Below the pieces are notes generated by a model. It ran no database searches, was not told where the DNA came from, and saw only the letters and a program-made list of their open reading frames with translations. The translations under genes and the position numbers were made by a program. From Polaromonas sp. C04 (GTDB lineage Bacteria > Pseudomonadota > Gammaproteobacteria > Burkholderiales > Burkholderiaceae_C), in assembly GCF_002002705.1 (NCBI RefSeq), contig NZ_MUNS01000031.1, positions 219,419-283,418 on the forward strand: 64,000 nt of DNA, given 5' to 3'. Shown piece by piece: positions 1 to 8,946 of this stretch (positions are counted from its first letter, which is position 1; the number at the start of each line of letters is the position of its first letter).

Positions 1-202
1 CCTTAAGCTGGTCTTTCCAGTCGTCGGGCATCATCTGGCCGTGCTGGGCGTAGTAGTCGCAACTGGCCCATTCGAAGGAGTGGCATTCGAGTTCGAAACC
101 AAAGCGCTGAGCCGCGGCCTGGATGGCGCGCAGTCCCTCGGGGATGACTTCCTTGCCGATACCGTCGCCGGGGATGATTGCAATGCGAAACGTAGGGGTC
201 AT
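1..202 (-). CDS. Tartrate dehydrogenase / isopropylmalate dehydrogenase-family protein, N-terminal part (runs off left edge)
   Basis: Only the first 67 codons are in the window. The reading frame opens with ATG at 202 and shows the family N-terminus, with the nucleotide-site motif IIPGDGIGKEVIPEG at about residues 9-23. This is the NAD-dependent beta-decarboxylating dehydrogenase fold (tartrate/D-malate dehydrogenase, 3-isopropylmalate dehydrogenase, isocitrate dehydrogenase). The continuation (FGFELECHSFEWASCDYY) resembles tartrate dehydrogenase/decarboxylase (TtuC/YeaU type) more than LeuB. The stop of the upstream ABC ATPase lies only 11 bases before this start, so it is probably the next gene of the same leftward operon. 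The substrate is inferred; LeuB-like activity cannot be excluded. Confidence 0.75.
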   Translation of the reverse strand, partial: MTPTFRIAIIPGDGIGKEVIPEGLRAIQAAAQRFGFELECHSFEWASCDYYAQHGQMMPDDWKDQLK

Positions 203-213
203 GTTTGTCCTTT

Positions 214-1839
214 TCAGGTGGAAGGTGCTGCAGTGCGGTCCATCTCGTCCAGCCAGCCCTGGCGCAGCTCGGGCACGGATCGCGCCAGCAACTCGTAATA
301 TGGATGGTGCGGCCCGCGCTCGAAGTCGGCGCGCGCCACCTGGGCGAGCTTGCGGCCGTACTGCATAACGATGATCTCGTCGCACACCGAACGCACGGTG
401 TGCAGGTCGTGGCTGATGAACAGGTATGACACGCCGAGCTCGCGCCGCAGTTGCGCCATCAGGTCCAGCACCGCCGCGCCCACCACGGTATCGAGGGCCG
501 ATGTCACCTCGTCGCACAGGATCAGGTCCGGGTCGGCTGCCAGCGCACGGGCCAGGTTAACCCTCTGCTTTTGCCCGCCGGACAGGCCCCCCGGCAAGCG
601 TCGGGCGACGCTGTGCGGCAGCCGCACCAGGTCCAGCAGCTCGCGAATGCGTCGCTGCAACGCTTCACCCCTGAGCCCTTTGTAAAACTGCAGCGGCCGG
701 GCCAGGATGCGCTCAATGGTGTGGGAAGGGTTGAGCGCCGTATCAGCCATCTGGAAGACAATCTGGATCTGCTGCAGTTCTTCCTTGCGGCGACTATCCA
801 AATCATGCTTGAGTGTGCGATCCTTGAATACTATGGCCCCTTGGCACGGTGCAATCAGCCCCGCTATAACCCGCGCAAGTGTGGTTTTTCCAGAGCCTGA
901 TTCACCAATCACGCCAATGGACTGCCCCCTGTAGAGCTTGAAGTTGATGTCCTGCAAGATCAGCGCGGCAGGCTGGCCTTTGGCGCCCACCGGGCCGTAA
1001 CCAGCGGACAGCTCGCGCACCTCCAGCAGCAACTCGCCCCCGCCGTGGCAATGCTCGGGCGCACGCGGCGCGGGAGAGGCAGCAGCCAGGAGGCTCCTGG
1101 TGTAATCGTGGTCTGGCGCGGCCAGTATGTGCGCAGTGGGGTTCAGTTCCTGCATCTGCCCGCCGCGCAACACCAGAATGTGGTCAGCCATCTGAGCCAC
1201 CACCGCCAGGTCATGGCTCACATACACCGCCGTGGCGCGGCGCTCCCGCACCACGCGGCGAAAGGCGCGCAGCACTTCAATCTGGGTGGTCACGTCCAGC
1301 GCGGTCGTCGGCTCGTCCAGGATGACGAGATCCGGGTCAGTAATCAAGGCCATGGCGGCCATAAGCCGCTGCAATTGCCCGCCCGACACCTGGTGCGGAT
1401 AACGCTGTCCAATGGTCTCGGGGTCAGGCAAGGCCAGTTCGTGAAACAACTGCACGGCCGTGGCCTCTGCTTCGGCGCGGGTCATGGTGCCGTGGATTCG
1501 GGTAGGCTCCACCACTTGGTCCATGATGGTGCGCGAGGGGTCGAAGGATGCCGCGGCGCTTTGCGCAATATAGGACACGGTGCGGCCACGCAAGGCACGC
1601 TGCCCGGCCGGCGACAGGTTCAGCACATCGATGTCACCAATTCGCACGCTGCCGCTTGCAATGCGGCAACCTCGGCGCGCATAGCCCATGAGCGCTAGCG
1701 CCGTGGTGGTTTTCCCTGAGCCCGACTCCCCAATCAGCGCCAGCACCTCGCCCGGCTCGATGGCAAAACTCAGATGGTCGACCAGGATTTGCTCTCCCGC
1801 AGTGATGTGCAGGCCATTGACCAGAACAGAAGCACCCAT
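214..1839 (-). CDS. Peptide/nickel-type ABC transporter, double ATP-binding protein (DppD-DppF fusion type)
   Basis: One polypeptide with two complete nucleotide-binding domains, energising the importer encoded just upstream. Domain 1 has Walker A GESGSGKT, signature VSGGQ and Walker B LVILDEPTTALD; domain 2, in the second half, repeats [16 protein letters not shown] and LILCDEVTSALD. The fused form replaces separate DppD and DppF subunits. The start ATG at 1839 (MGASVLVN...) is preferred: it sits one base after the stop of the upstream permease. An in-frame start at 1887 would add 16 residues and overlap the permease by 47 bases. The transported substrate is probably a small peptide, opine or amino-compound, inferred only from family and neighbours. 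Confidence 0.92.
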   Translation of the reverse strand: MGASVLVNGLHITAGEQILVDHLSFAIEPGEVLALIGESGSGKTTTALALMGYARRGCRIASGSVRIGDIDVLNLSPAGQRALRGRTVSYIAQSAAASFDPSRTIMDQVVEPTRIHGTMTRAEAEATAVQLFHELALPDPETIGQRYPHQVSGGQLQRLMAAMALITDPDLVILDEPTTALDVTTQIEVLRAFRRVVRERRATAVYVSHDLAVVAQMADHILVLRGGQMQELNPTAHILAAPDHDYTRSLLAAASPAPRAPEHCHGGGELLLEVRELSAGYGPVGAKGQPAALILQDINFKLYRGQSIGVIGESGSGKTTLARVIAGLIAPCQGAIVFKDRTLKHDLDSRRKEELQQIQIVFQMADTALNPSHTIERILARPLQFYKGLRGEALQRRIRELLDLVRLPHSVARRLPGGLSGGQKQRVNLARALAADPDLILCDEVTSALDTVVGAAVLDLMAQLRRELGVSYLFISHDLHTVRSVCDEIIVMQYGRKLAQVARADFERGPHHPYYELLARSVPELRQGWLDEMDRTAAPST

Positions 1840-1840
1840 G

Positions 1841-2728
1841 TCAGCGTTCTCCGCGTGCGCGGGCCGCACGGCCTCGCAGGTTGTCAATCAAAAGATTGAC
1901 GGAAATAGTGAGGGTGGCAATCGCCAGGGCGGGTGCAATTAACGATGCCCCTGCATACGGAAGCGCACCAATATTTTCACGCACCAGCGATCCCCAGTCT
2001 GCCGCCGGGGGCTGAATGCCCAGCCCCAGAAAACTCAGGCTGGCCAGCAGCAGCACCACATACACGAAGCGCAGACCCAAATCGGCCAGCACGGGACCGA
2101 GAATGTTAGGCAATATTTCCTGCAGCATGAGATAGAGCTTGCCCTCGCCTCGCGTGCGCGCTACCACCACGTAATCGAGTGCATTGATATTAACGGCGAG
2201 CGAACGCCCAATGCGGTAGGCACCAGGCACATAAATGAGCGCCGCCGTGAACACCAGCATGGGCACAGAGGAACCGAACCCAGCCACCAGTACCAAGGCA
2301 AACATCTTGCTGGGAATGGAGGTAAGCGTATCCAGCACACGGCTCAAAATAGCGTCCATTACGTAGCCACTCGATGCAGCGAGCAGTGCGAGTACCGTAC
2401 CAGTGCCGCTGGCAAACAATGTGGCAACCAGCGCAACGCCCACGGTGTAGCGGGCACCCAAAATCACCCGCACCAGCATGTCGCGGCCCAAGTAGTCCGT
2501 ACCCAGCCAGTGCGAACGGCTGATGGCACCATACACCTCAGAGGCTTGCTGGTCCACAAGATACGCGGGCAACAGCGATGGTCCGAACAAAGCAGCCAAG
2601 AGCCAGAACACGAGAATCACCAAGCCGGTAATGCCGGAGAACCCCATACGGGAAAACCAGCGGCGCACCGGCCCATGCTGCGCCGTCGGATCTGCAGGGG
2701 CCCCGCTGGGGGGAGAGTATGACTCCAT
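1841..2728 (-). CDS. ABC transporter permease, DppC type
   Basis: Inner-membrane permease of 295 residues in the binding-protein-dependent peptide-type family. It has one N-terminal membrane segment (about residues 33-53), then a periplasmic stretch with the DppC hallmark GTDYLGRDMLVRVILGAR, then about five further segments. The EAA-like coupling loop (EILPNILGPV) that contacts the ATPase is present, and the C-terminal LGLGIQPPAADWGS motif is typical of DppC. It pairs with the DppB-type permease whose stop is 19 bases upstream and precedes the fused ATPase by one base. Confidence in the family is high; substrate unknown. Confidence 0.93.
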   Translation of the reverse strand: MESYSPPSGAPADPTAQHGPVRRWFSRMGFSGITGLVILVFWLLAALFGPSLLPAYLVDQQASEVYGAISRSHWLGTDYLGRDMLVRVILGARYTVGVALVATLFASGTGTVLALLAASSGYVMDAILSRVLDTLTSIPSKMFALVLVAGFGSSVPMLVFTAALIYVPGAYRIGRSLAVNINALDYVVVARTRGEGKLYLMLQEILPNILGPVLADLGLRFVYVVLLLASLSFLGLGIQPPAADWGSLVRENIGALPYAGASLIAPALAIATLTISVNLLIDNLRGRAARARGER

Positions 2729-2747
2729 GGCTCAATTCCTTCGAAAA

Positions 2748-3704
2748 TCAGCGGTGACGCAAGCGCGGGTTTGCAAGAATGCCGCACACGTCGGCTGCGG
2801 TCACCAGCACTAGGTATCCGGCGCAGAAAATCATGGCGCAGGTTTGCACCAGAGGCATGTCACGCTGCGTGACTGCATCCACCATAAGCTTGGAGATGCC
2901 GGGGTAGTTGAAGATGATCTCAATGATGATCACACCGCCCAACAGGCCCGACAAGGACAGTGCCACGGCATTCGCAATGGGACCCACCGCATTGGGCAGC
3001 GCATGCGCCAGCACCATGCGCATGGGCGAGGCGCCCTTGAGCTGCACCATCTCGATGTAGGGCGCCTCCAACTGGTCAATCACGGCCGCGCGGGTCATGC
3101 GCATCATCTGCGCCACAACCCCGAAGCACAGGCACAGCACCGGCAACGCAAAGGCGCGCAACAACTGCCCCACCGATTCAACGTGATTGACATACGATAA
3201 CGCGGGCAACCAGTGAAGTTTCACCGCAAACACCAGCACGGCCAGCGTGGCCACCAGAAACTCGGGCACAGACACGACGGCCACAGATACGCTGGAGGCA
3301 AAGCGGTCGAACCACGAGCCGCTCCACACCGCGGAGGCAATGCCAAGACAAAGTGCGATCGGCACCGAAAACAGCGTCGTGACCAGCGCCAGCAGCAGCG
3401 AGTTGGGCAGGCGGCTGGCCACCAACTCACGCACAGGCATTTGCGTGGTGGTCGACTGGCCCAGATCGCCCCGGGCAATCCCCCCCAGCCAGTGCAGGTA
3501 GCGCGTGGGTGCCGGTACATCCAGACCCATCTGCTTACGCAGAGCCGCCACAGCTTCGGGCGTGGCCTCCTGGCCAAGCTGCTCCTGGGCGGCGTCGCCG
3601 GGCAACACAGCAGTGATCGAAAAGACGACCAATGACACCGCCAGCAGCGAGAGCAGCGCCCACAGCACGCGCCGGGTCAAAAGTTTGAGGATCAGGAGAT
3701 TCAT
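2748..3704 (-). CDS. ABC transporter permease, DppB type
   Basis: Inner-membrane permease of 318 residues. The N-terminus has one membrane helix followed by the DppB-type sequence VLPGDAAQEQLGQEATPEAV, and the C-terminal half contains the coupling motif region KGASPMRMVLAHALPNAVGP and the typical EIIFNYPGISKLMVDAV. It forms the transmembrane channel with the next gene. It lies between the substrate-binding protein (34-base gap) and the DppC-type gene (19-base gap), in one leftward operon. Confidence 0.93.
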   Translation of the reverse strand: MNLLILKLLTRRVLWALLSLLAVSLVVFSITAVLPGDAAQEQLGQEATPEAVAALRKQMGLDVPAPTRYLHWLGGIARGDLGQSTTTQMPVRELVASRLPNSLLLALVTTLFSVPIALCLGIASAVWSGSWFDRFASSVSVAVVSVPEFLVATLAVLVFAVKLHWLPALSYVNHVESVGQLLRAFALPVLCLCFGVVAQMMRMTRAAVIDQLEAPYIEMVQLKGASPMRMVLAHALPNAVGPIANAVALSLSGLLGGVIIIEIIFNYPGISKLMVDAVTQRDMPLVQTCAMIFCAGYLVLVTAADVCGILANPRLRHR

Positions 3705-3738
3705 GGTGATGCATTCGGATGTAACGGGCAGGCCCTGG

Positions 3739-5361
3739 TCAGGATTCCAGCCACACGTACTCTGCGAAAGAGTACCCCATCATGGTGCCCAGTGGAACGG
3801 GCGACAGGCCCTTGAGCTTGGTCGAATGCCCGTCGATGCTGGCCAGGAACAGCGGAATACCAATGCCTGCCTCGTTATGAATCAGGGTCTGCATGTCGGC
3901 GTACATCTGCTTGCGCTTGGGCAAATCGGTCTCGGCACGCGAGGACAACAGCAGCTGGTCAAACTGCGCACTCTTCCAGCGCGACTCATTCCATGTAGCG
4001 TCAGACTTGAAGAACTGCGTGAGGATAGTGTCGGGACTGGGGCGGGGGTCGACGTTGCCAAAACCCACTGGACTATTGAGCCAGTGGTTGGACCAGTAGC
4101 CATCGGCCGGCATGCGCTTGATGTCAAGGTCGAGCCCGATGCGCTGGGCCGACTGTTGCAGCAGCAGCGCGATCTCCACGGAATACTTCGCAGCGGGCGA
4201 CACCACCACGGGGATTTTGCCCGTCACCCCCGACTTTTGCAGGTGGAACTTGGCCTTTTCCAAATCGAACGGACGCTGGGGCAAGTCCTTGAAGTAAAAG
4301 CGGTTTGTTGGATCGATCGGCTGGTCATTGCCCAATACGGCGTAATTCAGCGCAATCGTCTTCTTCATCTGCTCGCGGTCGAACAGGTACTTCATGGCCA
4401 GAATGAAGTCAGGACTAGCACCGGGCGCCATGTCCTTGCGCATGATCAGGTCTGTGTACTGGCCCGACTGCGTGGGGAAGATCGCATAGCCGGGAGTTGC
4501 CTGGACTTGCGCCACAGCGCGCGGATCGACCGCGGCCACGAGGTCCATGCCGCCTGACAGCAACGCATTGACACGGGCACTGGTGTCGCCAATACCGACG
4601 AGTTCGATCTCATCCAGGTAGGGCTTTCCTGGCTTCCAGTACCCGTCGTTGCGCACCACCACGGTGCGCACGCCCGGCTTGAACTCCTTGATCTTGAAGG
4701 GACCGGTGCCGATACCGGTGGTGAAATCGGTGGTCCCATTTTTGACGATGAGAAAGTAATACGTCCCCAGGATCACCGGCAGGTCGGCGTTCGGGGCGGC
4801 GAGGACAACGGTCACCTCATTCGGGCCGCTCACCTTCACGGCGTCAATCTGGTCGGCCAGCACCTTGGCTTTGGAGGCCGTGGCAGGATCCTTATGGCGC
4901 ATGATGGAAAAGACCACGTCGGCTGGCGACAGCGCCTTGCCATCGTGAAAGCTCACGCCCTTGCGCAGCGTGAACACCCAAGTCTTGGCATCGGTGGTAG
5001 TGAACGACTCTGCCAGCGCGGGCTGGGGCGTGAGGTTTTTGTCGACGAGCGACGTGAGTCCGTTATAGACCATGTTGCAGCGAACATAATCATTCTGGTT
5101 CGATTGCTTGGCCGGATCAAGCGTGTCAGATACTGCGGCAGTGGCGACCGCCACCCGGATGCGGCCGCCGCGGCGAGGCGTCTGCGCATGGGCGGACACG
5201 GCCATGCCGGCCAAACCGCCCGCCAGCGTGGCCTGCATGCCGCCGGCTGTGAGCATGGCAAGTACGTCGCGGCGCGTGGCACCGCGCTTGAGCGAGTCCA
5301 TCACATGAAGGCTCTCACTGGGACCGACAAGTTGCTGGAACTGGTTGTGGCTATCGCTCAT
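3739..5361 (-). CDS. ABC transporter substrate-binding protein, family 5, Tat-type leader
   Basis: Periplasmic receptor of 540 residues for the importer downstream. The N-terminus carries a twin-arginine type leader (ATRRDVLAML followed by a hydrophobic stretch and SAHAQT cleavage-like site, about residues 28-61), so export folded through Tat is likely. The mature part has family-5 features: TLRKGVSFHDGKALSPADVV and GTGPFKIKEF. The binding specificity cannot be read. The neighbouring FAD oxidoreductase suggests an amino acid, amine or imino-acid ligand, which is inference only. A start at a later methionine (about residue 18) would shorten the leader but keep the RR motif. Confidence 0.9.
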   Translation of the reverse strand: MSDSHNQFQQLVGPSESLHVMDSLKRGATRRDVLAMLTAGGMQATLAGGLAGMAVSAHAQTPRRGGRIRVAVATAAVSDTLDPAKQSNQNDYVRCNMVYNGLTSLVDKNLTPQPALAESFTTTDAKTWVFTLRKGVSFHDGKALSPADVVFSIMRHKDPATASKAKVLADQIDAVKVSGPNEVTVVLAAPNADLPVILGTYYFLIVKNGTTDFTTGIGTGPFKIKEFKPGVRTVVVRNDGYWKPGKPYLDEIELVGIGDTSARVNALLSGGMDLVAAVDPRAVAQVQATPGYAIFPTQSGQYTDLIMRKDMAPGASPDFILAMKYLFDREQMKKTIALNYAVLGNDQPIDPTNRFYFKDLPQRPFDLEKAKFHLQKSGVTGKIPVVVSPAAKYSVEIALLLQQSAQRIGLDLDIKRMPADGYWSNHWLNSPVGFGNVDPRPSPDTILTQFFKSDATWNESRWKSAQFDQLLLSSRAETDLPKRKQMYADMQTLIHNEAGIGIPLFLASIDGHSTKLKGLSPVPLGTMMGYSFAEYVWLES

Positions 5362-5459
5362 GGTGGTGCTCCTGGTTATAAATATGAAAGGGATCGCGGG
5401 TCGTCAAAAAAACAAAGATGGCAAATCAAGGAAGGCAGGCGGGGAAGGCGTTCGCGCCT

Positions 5460-6749
5460 TCAGGCCAGACGGTCCTTGAGCCGGAAGTACAAGCCCACAG
5501 CGGGCAAGAACCAAGGTGGCCCGAAGTGGCCTGGAATGGCAGGCCAGTTGCGGTCCTTCCAGGGGTTGGCACTGGCATCGCCCGCCATCACATCGGCCAT
5601 TCGCTGGCCCATGTGCACCGACATCTGCGTGCCATGGCCGCTGTAGCCCATGGAATAGAACAGGCCGTCGCGTTCGCCCGCATGGGGCAAGCGGTCCTGC
5701 GTCACGTCCACCAGCCCGCCCCAGCAGTAGTCCAGCCGGACGCGGCCCAGTTGTGGGAATGTGGCCGCCAGGCCTTCACGCAGCACTTCGCCGCTCGCCG
5801 CATCGGACGTGGGGCTGGAAATGGCGAAGCGCGCACGCCCACCAAACACCAACCGGTGGTCTTCGGTGAGGCGGAAGTAGTGGTGGATGTTGGCGATGGT
5901 GGTGTAGGTGCGGCGATGGGCCAGCAAGGCTTTTGCCCGCTCGGCCCCCAGAGGCTCGGTCACCACGATGAAGCTGCCGATGGGCACGATGCGCCGGCGC
6001 AACCAGCCAAAGCTGCCGTACCCGCCGTGGCGCGAAGCCCCCGTGGCGAGCAGCACCTGCTGTGCCTGAACCATGCCACGCGCCGTGTGCAGGCGGTGTG
6101 CGTGTCCGTTCACCCGCTCCATGCGCTGCACGCTGGTGCCGGTGTGTATCTGCGCGCCCTGGCGCTGCGCGGCCTGCGCCAGGCCTTGGGCAAAACGGCC
6201 CATGTGCATCTGCGCGCTGCGCTTGTAGAGCATGCCGCCGACGAAACGCTCACTCTGCACCTCGCTGTGCACGCGGCTCGCGCCAACGATCTCCACGTCG
6301 GTATCCACGTCGTCGGCGATCAGCCGTTCCACGCTGCGCTGCAGGGCCTCCATCTGATAGGCCTTGGTGGCCAGCTTGAGCTTGCCGTTGCGCAGGAAGT
6401 CGCAGTCGATGCCTTCGGTGCGCACGATGCGCTCCACGGTGTCGACGGCGTCATCGTAGGCGCGGTACCAGCTGCGGGCACGGTCGATGCCGACCTTGGC
6501 GGCCACCTCGGCATAGTCCACCGCCAGGCCGTTATTCACGTGCCCACCGTTGCGACCCGATGCTTCGGGCGCCACGGTCTCGCCGGCCTCCAGCACCGCC
6601 ACGCGGGCACCGCGCCGGGCCAGGGCCAGGGCGGCCGACAGACCCGTGAATCCACCGCCGACGACGGCCACGTCCACCTGCTGCGGCAGGTCGTGCGCGG
6701 CCAGGGCCAGCGGGGGCACCGAGTCGTTCCAGTAGGAGTCGAGCTTCAT
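5460..6749 (-). CDS. FAD-dependent oxidoreductase, DAO family (gamma-glutamylputrescine/amine oxidase-like)
   Basis: Cytoplasmic flavoprotein of 429 residues. An N-terminal Rossmann motif VAVVGGGFTGLSAALALARRGARV (residues about 28-51; FAD ADP binding) and ATGGS-like LATGASRHGG later place it in the D-amino-acid-oxidase (DAO) superfamily. The C-terminal part (WGGLVDVTQDRLPHAG, GYSGHGTQMS) matches the PuuB/OrdL-type subgroup that oxidises gamma-glutamylputrescine, glycine-like or other secondary amines to aldehyde or imine. It sits between the HAD gene (32-base gap) and the transporter. Oxidation of an imported amine followed by the (now broken) aldehyde dehydrogenase is a plausible route. Confidence 0.85.
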   Translation of the reverse strand: MKLDSYWNDSVPPLALAAHDLPQQVDVAVVGGGFTGLSAALALARRGARVAVLEAGETVAPEASGRNGGHVNNGLAVDYAEVAAKVGIDRARSWYRAYDDAVDTVERIVRTEGIDCDFLRNGKLKLATKAYQMEALQRSVERLIADDVDTDVEIVGASRVHSEVQSERFVGGMLYKRSAQMHMGRFAQGLAQAAQRQGAQIHTGTSVQRMERVNGHAHRLHTARGMVQAQQVLLATGASRHGGYGSFGWLRRRIVPIGSFIVVTEPLGAERAKALLAHRRTYTTIANIHHYFRLTEDHRLVFGGRARFAISSPTSDAASGEVLREGLAATFPQLGRVRLDYCWGGLVDVTQDRLPHAGERDGLFYSMGYSGHGTQMSVHMGQRMADVMAGDASANPWKDRNWPAIPGHFGPPWFLPAVGLYFRLKDRLA

Positions 6750-6781
6750 GGCGATGCGTGGGGTGCGGTGGGTGGATCGGA

Positions 6782-7447
6782 TCAGAGGCCGACGACGCCG
6801 GGCAGACCGCCGATGTCCTTGATTTCGGTGTAGCCGTAGGCGGGGTTGCCCGGGCCATGGCCGCGGTTCACGAATACCTTGTGCTTGATGCCGAGGTCGT
6901 CGGCCGACATGAGGTCGTAGCGTAGGCTGGAGGACACATGCAGCACGTCCTCGGGGTTGCAGCCAAGGCAGTCAAACATGTACTCAAAAGCCTTGAGGCG
7001 CGGCTTGTAGGCCTGGGCCTGTTGTGCGGTGTACACGCGGTGGAACGGCGCACCCAACATGGCCACGTTCTTCTGGATCTGTGCGTCGTCGGCATTGGAC
7101 AGAATGACCAACGGGATCTCCTTGGCCACCTTGGCCAGACCGGCCGGCACGTCTGCGTGCGGATCCCACGTGGGCACGGCGTTGTAGTACGCCTGACCGT
7201 CGGTGTCGAAGTACTGGATCTTCCACTTCTTGCACAGGCGGCGCACGGCGTTCTTCAGCACCACGTCATACGGCTGCCAGTCACCCAGCACTTCGTCGAA
7301 GCGATAGGCCGAGAAGTCGGCGATGAACTGCTCCATCTGCTCGGGCCGAATGCGGTCGGCAAACAGTTCGCGGGTCATCTCACCCATGCGGAAGCGGGTG
7401 AGCGTGCCGTAGCAGTCGAAAGTCACATACTTGGGACGGAAAGTCAT
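6782..7447 (-). CDS. HAD-family hydrolase, haloacid dehalogenase type II-like (copy 1)
   Basis: A 221-residue HAD-superfamily protein. Motif I is FDCYGTL near residue 10 (nucleophilic Asp), motif II is LSNAD near 118, motif III the Lys of YKPR near 146, and motif IV SSSLRYDLMSADDLG near 173. The DCYGT variant is the L-2-haloacid dehalogenase subgroup, but members next to amine-oxidase genes may act as phosphatases or on other substrates. A paralogue of identical length occurs at 17757-18422 and shares all four motifs. The substrate is not known; no direct sign of haloacid metabolism is seen nearby. Confidence 0.85.
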   Translation of the reverse strand: MTFRPKYVTFDCYGTLTRFRMGEMTRELFADRIRPEQMEQFIADFSAYRFDEVLGDWQPYDVVLKNAVRRLCKKWKIQYFDTDGQAYYNAVPTWDPHADVPAGLAKVAKEIPLVILSNADDAQIQKNVAMLGAPFHRVYTAQQAQAYKPRLKAFEYMFDCLGCNPEDVLHVSSSLRYDLMSADDLGIKHKVFVNRGHGPGNPAYGYTEIKDIGGLPGVVGL

Positions 7448-7657
7448 GGTCTTTGTTCCTTTGAGGTTCGGTTGCCGACTGTCGCGGGTCGCATCTCTAA
7501 ATTACTGTTTGCGACAAGTGATGTCGAAGAAATTGGAACACGTAATAACGCGAAACGTATTGGGAAATGGGCCCCTTGCAAGCGATAAAGTTGCGCATTG
7601 CATGGGTACATTTAGCACGTCGTGTGGCATGCCCATCGTGGGTGCAAAACCGCACCC
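7448..7657. other. Intergenic gap between HAD gene and broken aldehyde dehydrogenase
   Basis: About 210 bases with no credible gene. A promoter for the downstream HAD-oxidoreductase-transporter genes could lie here, which would matter because the upstream dehydrogenase gene is destroyed. No clear sigma-70 pair or operator was identified. Confidence 0.3.
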
Positions 7658-8178
7658 TTAATGTGCGGCAGAAAAATCGACCAGCACGCTTTTGAAACCC
7701 AGATTGGCTTCCACCGTCTGGCCTCCCAAATCCTTGCCAATGCCCCGATTGGTGGTAGCCGCCAGTGGGTATGACGAAGTCCGCGCTGCACCCATAGCGG
7801 TTGATCCACACCGTGCCGGCAGATATGCCGCGCATGCAGCGCAGTGCCCGACCTATGTCCGCCGTGTGCACGCCCGCAGCCAAACCGCAGTGGGCGTGTG
7901 CCGCCAGCGCCAGGCCTTCGTCTTCCGTGTCGAAGGTGTCTTCCTGCACTGCCGGGTTGTCGGCCAACACGCCTCGCAGCAGCGTGGGCTGGAAGTAGGC
8001 GCCACCCGGGCCCCCTTCGAACAGGCCACCACCGCAGCGCACCTGGGCGCCCGCAGTGCGCGCCCGCTCCACTATGTCGAGGATGCGCGCGGCCTGCGGC
8101 GCAGAGATGATGGGTGAAAGCGTGGTTTGCGCGTCCCAAGTGGCACCGGGGCGAAGAGCCGAAAAGGGTTGCGCTGCC
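7658..8178 (-). pseudogene. Aldehyde dehydrogenase, C-terminal fragment, frameshifted
   Basis: The 3' part of an NAD(P)-dependent aldehyde dehydrogenase. It starts abruptly at the IS6 end, continues through FDTEDEGLALAAHAHCGLAA and GTVWINRYG, and reads into TGGYHQSG. There a run of four G (minus strand, around 7748-7751) in place of three shifts the frame. In the next frame the expected tail IGKDLGGQTVEANLGFKS ends at TAA 7658-7660. Just before FDTEDEG the usual EIFGP segment is missing (VQEDTFDTEDEG), suggesting a further small in-frame deletion. With the 8947-9272 fragment it is one gene lacking about 200 central residues, including the catalytic Cys and Glu, so it is dead. Confidence 0.85.
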
Positions 8179-8946
8179 GGCCTGTTGATCAAGCTGCAAG
8201 ACTGTAGAACTGGTTGGCTGCCGACATGGCTTGGCCGCCGGGGCAGTCCAACTGCCCCTTCTTGATCATGTGCATGGTCTCGATTCCGGCGATGAGGATC
8301 CTGGCGCTCAAAAACGACTTCAAGCCCAACATCGGTCGGGTGATCCGCTTGATGGCCCGGTGGTCCTGTTCGACGATGTTGTTGAGATATTTGCTCTGGC
8401 TCATCAAGATGTCGACGCAGGCGTCGGCCTTGACGCTCTCCTCTCTATAGCCGCCGTGTTGGCGCCGCTTTTGTCGATGGTGATCGTCTCTGGGACATCG
8501 TGAAGGCCAATCGCGCGTTCCAGAAAACGCCGAGCCGCCGCAAGATCTCGCTTGGCAGTGAGCAAAAAATCTACCGTGTCGCCAACTTTGTCGACCGCAC
8601 GGTACAGGTATTTCCATTCGCCCGAAATCTTGATGTAGGTCTCATCCATGCGCCAGCTTGGGCCCACGGGCCTTTTGCGCCGACGTAACACGCCGGCCAG
8701 CACCGGCAGGATCTTGATCGCCCAGCGATGAACTGTGACGTGATCAACGACCACACCGCGTTCCTGCATCATCTCCTCAATGTGGCGCAGGCTCAGCGGG
8801 TAGGCCACATACCAGCGCACGCAGGTCAGCATCACATCAAGCGGGTAATGCAGTCGCTTCAGGACTTTTCGCAGCGTGCTGCTGATCAGACTTTGGCGGA
8901 AATCGGGCATGGGGCACATTGCCGCTGACGCTTACCGCAACAGATC
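8179..8946 (-). mobile_element. IS6-family insertion sequence inside the aldehyde dehydrogenase gene
   Basis: About 768 bases bounded by imperfect terminal inverted repeats: left end GGCCTGTTGATCAAGC and right end (read inward) GGATCTGTTGCGGTAAGC, both containing CTGTTG as in IS6 elements. It encodes a single DDE transposase, now frameshifted. The 8 bases outside each end (GCGCTGCC at left, CGGTGGCG at right) do not match, so there is no target duplication. About 200 codons of the host gene are missing across the insertion. That fits a replicative IS6 event that deleted adjacent DNA. Confidence 0.8.
8189..8919 (-). pseudogene. IS6-family transposase, frameshifted
   Basis: The first frame runs from ATG 8919 (or 8910, MPDFRQS) through the helix-turn-helix region and the catalytic Asp residues of RMDETYIK and TIDKSGANTAAIE. 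Around 8434-8446 the sequence ATAGAGAGGAGAGC breaks the frame. The homologous continuation SVKADACVDILMSQSKYLNN then IVEQDHRAIKR (catalytic Glu) is in another frame, ending at 8189. Total length of about 235-240 residues fits the family. The break looks like a small insertion/duplication of GAG-like bases rather than a programmed site, so the element is probably immobile. Confidence 0.85.

Noticed and set aside
2510..3635. Long plus-strand frames opposite the permease genes
   Set aside because: They mirror the DppB/DppC genes, are rich in His/Gln/Arg as antisense frames of GC-rich genes are, and have no conserved motifs.
5418..6833. A 471-codon plus-strand frame opposite the FAD oxidoreductase
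   Set aside because: The minus strand carries a clear Rossmann motif and DAO-family sequence; the plus frame has none and is antisense shadow.
8179..8946. Programmed frameshift in the IS6 transposase
   Set aside because: IS6 elements normally use one open frame, and the break is at an irregular GAGAGGAGAG sequence without a slippery A-run, so mutation is simpler.
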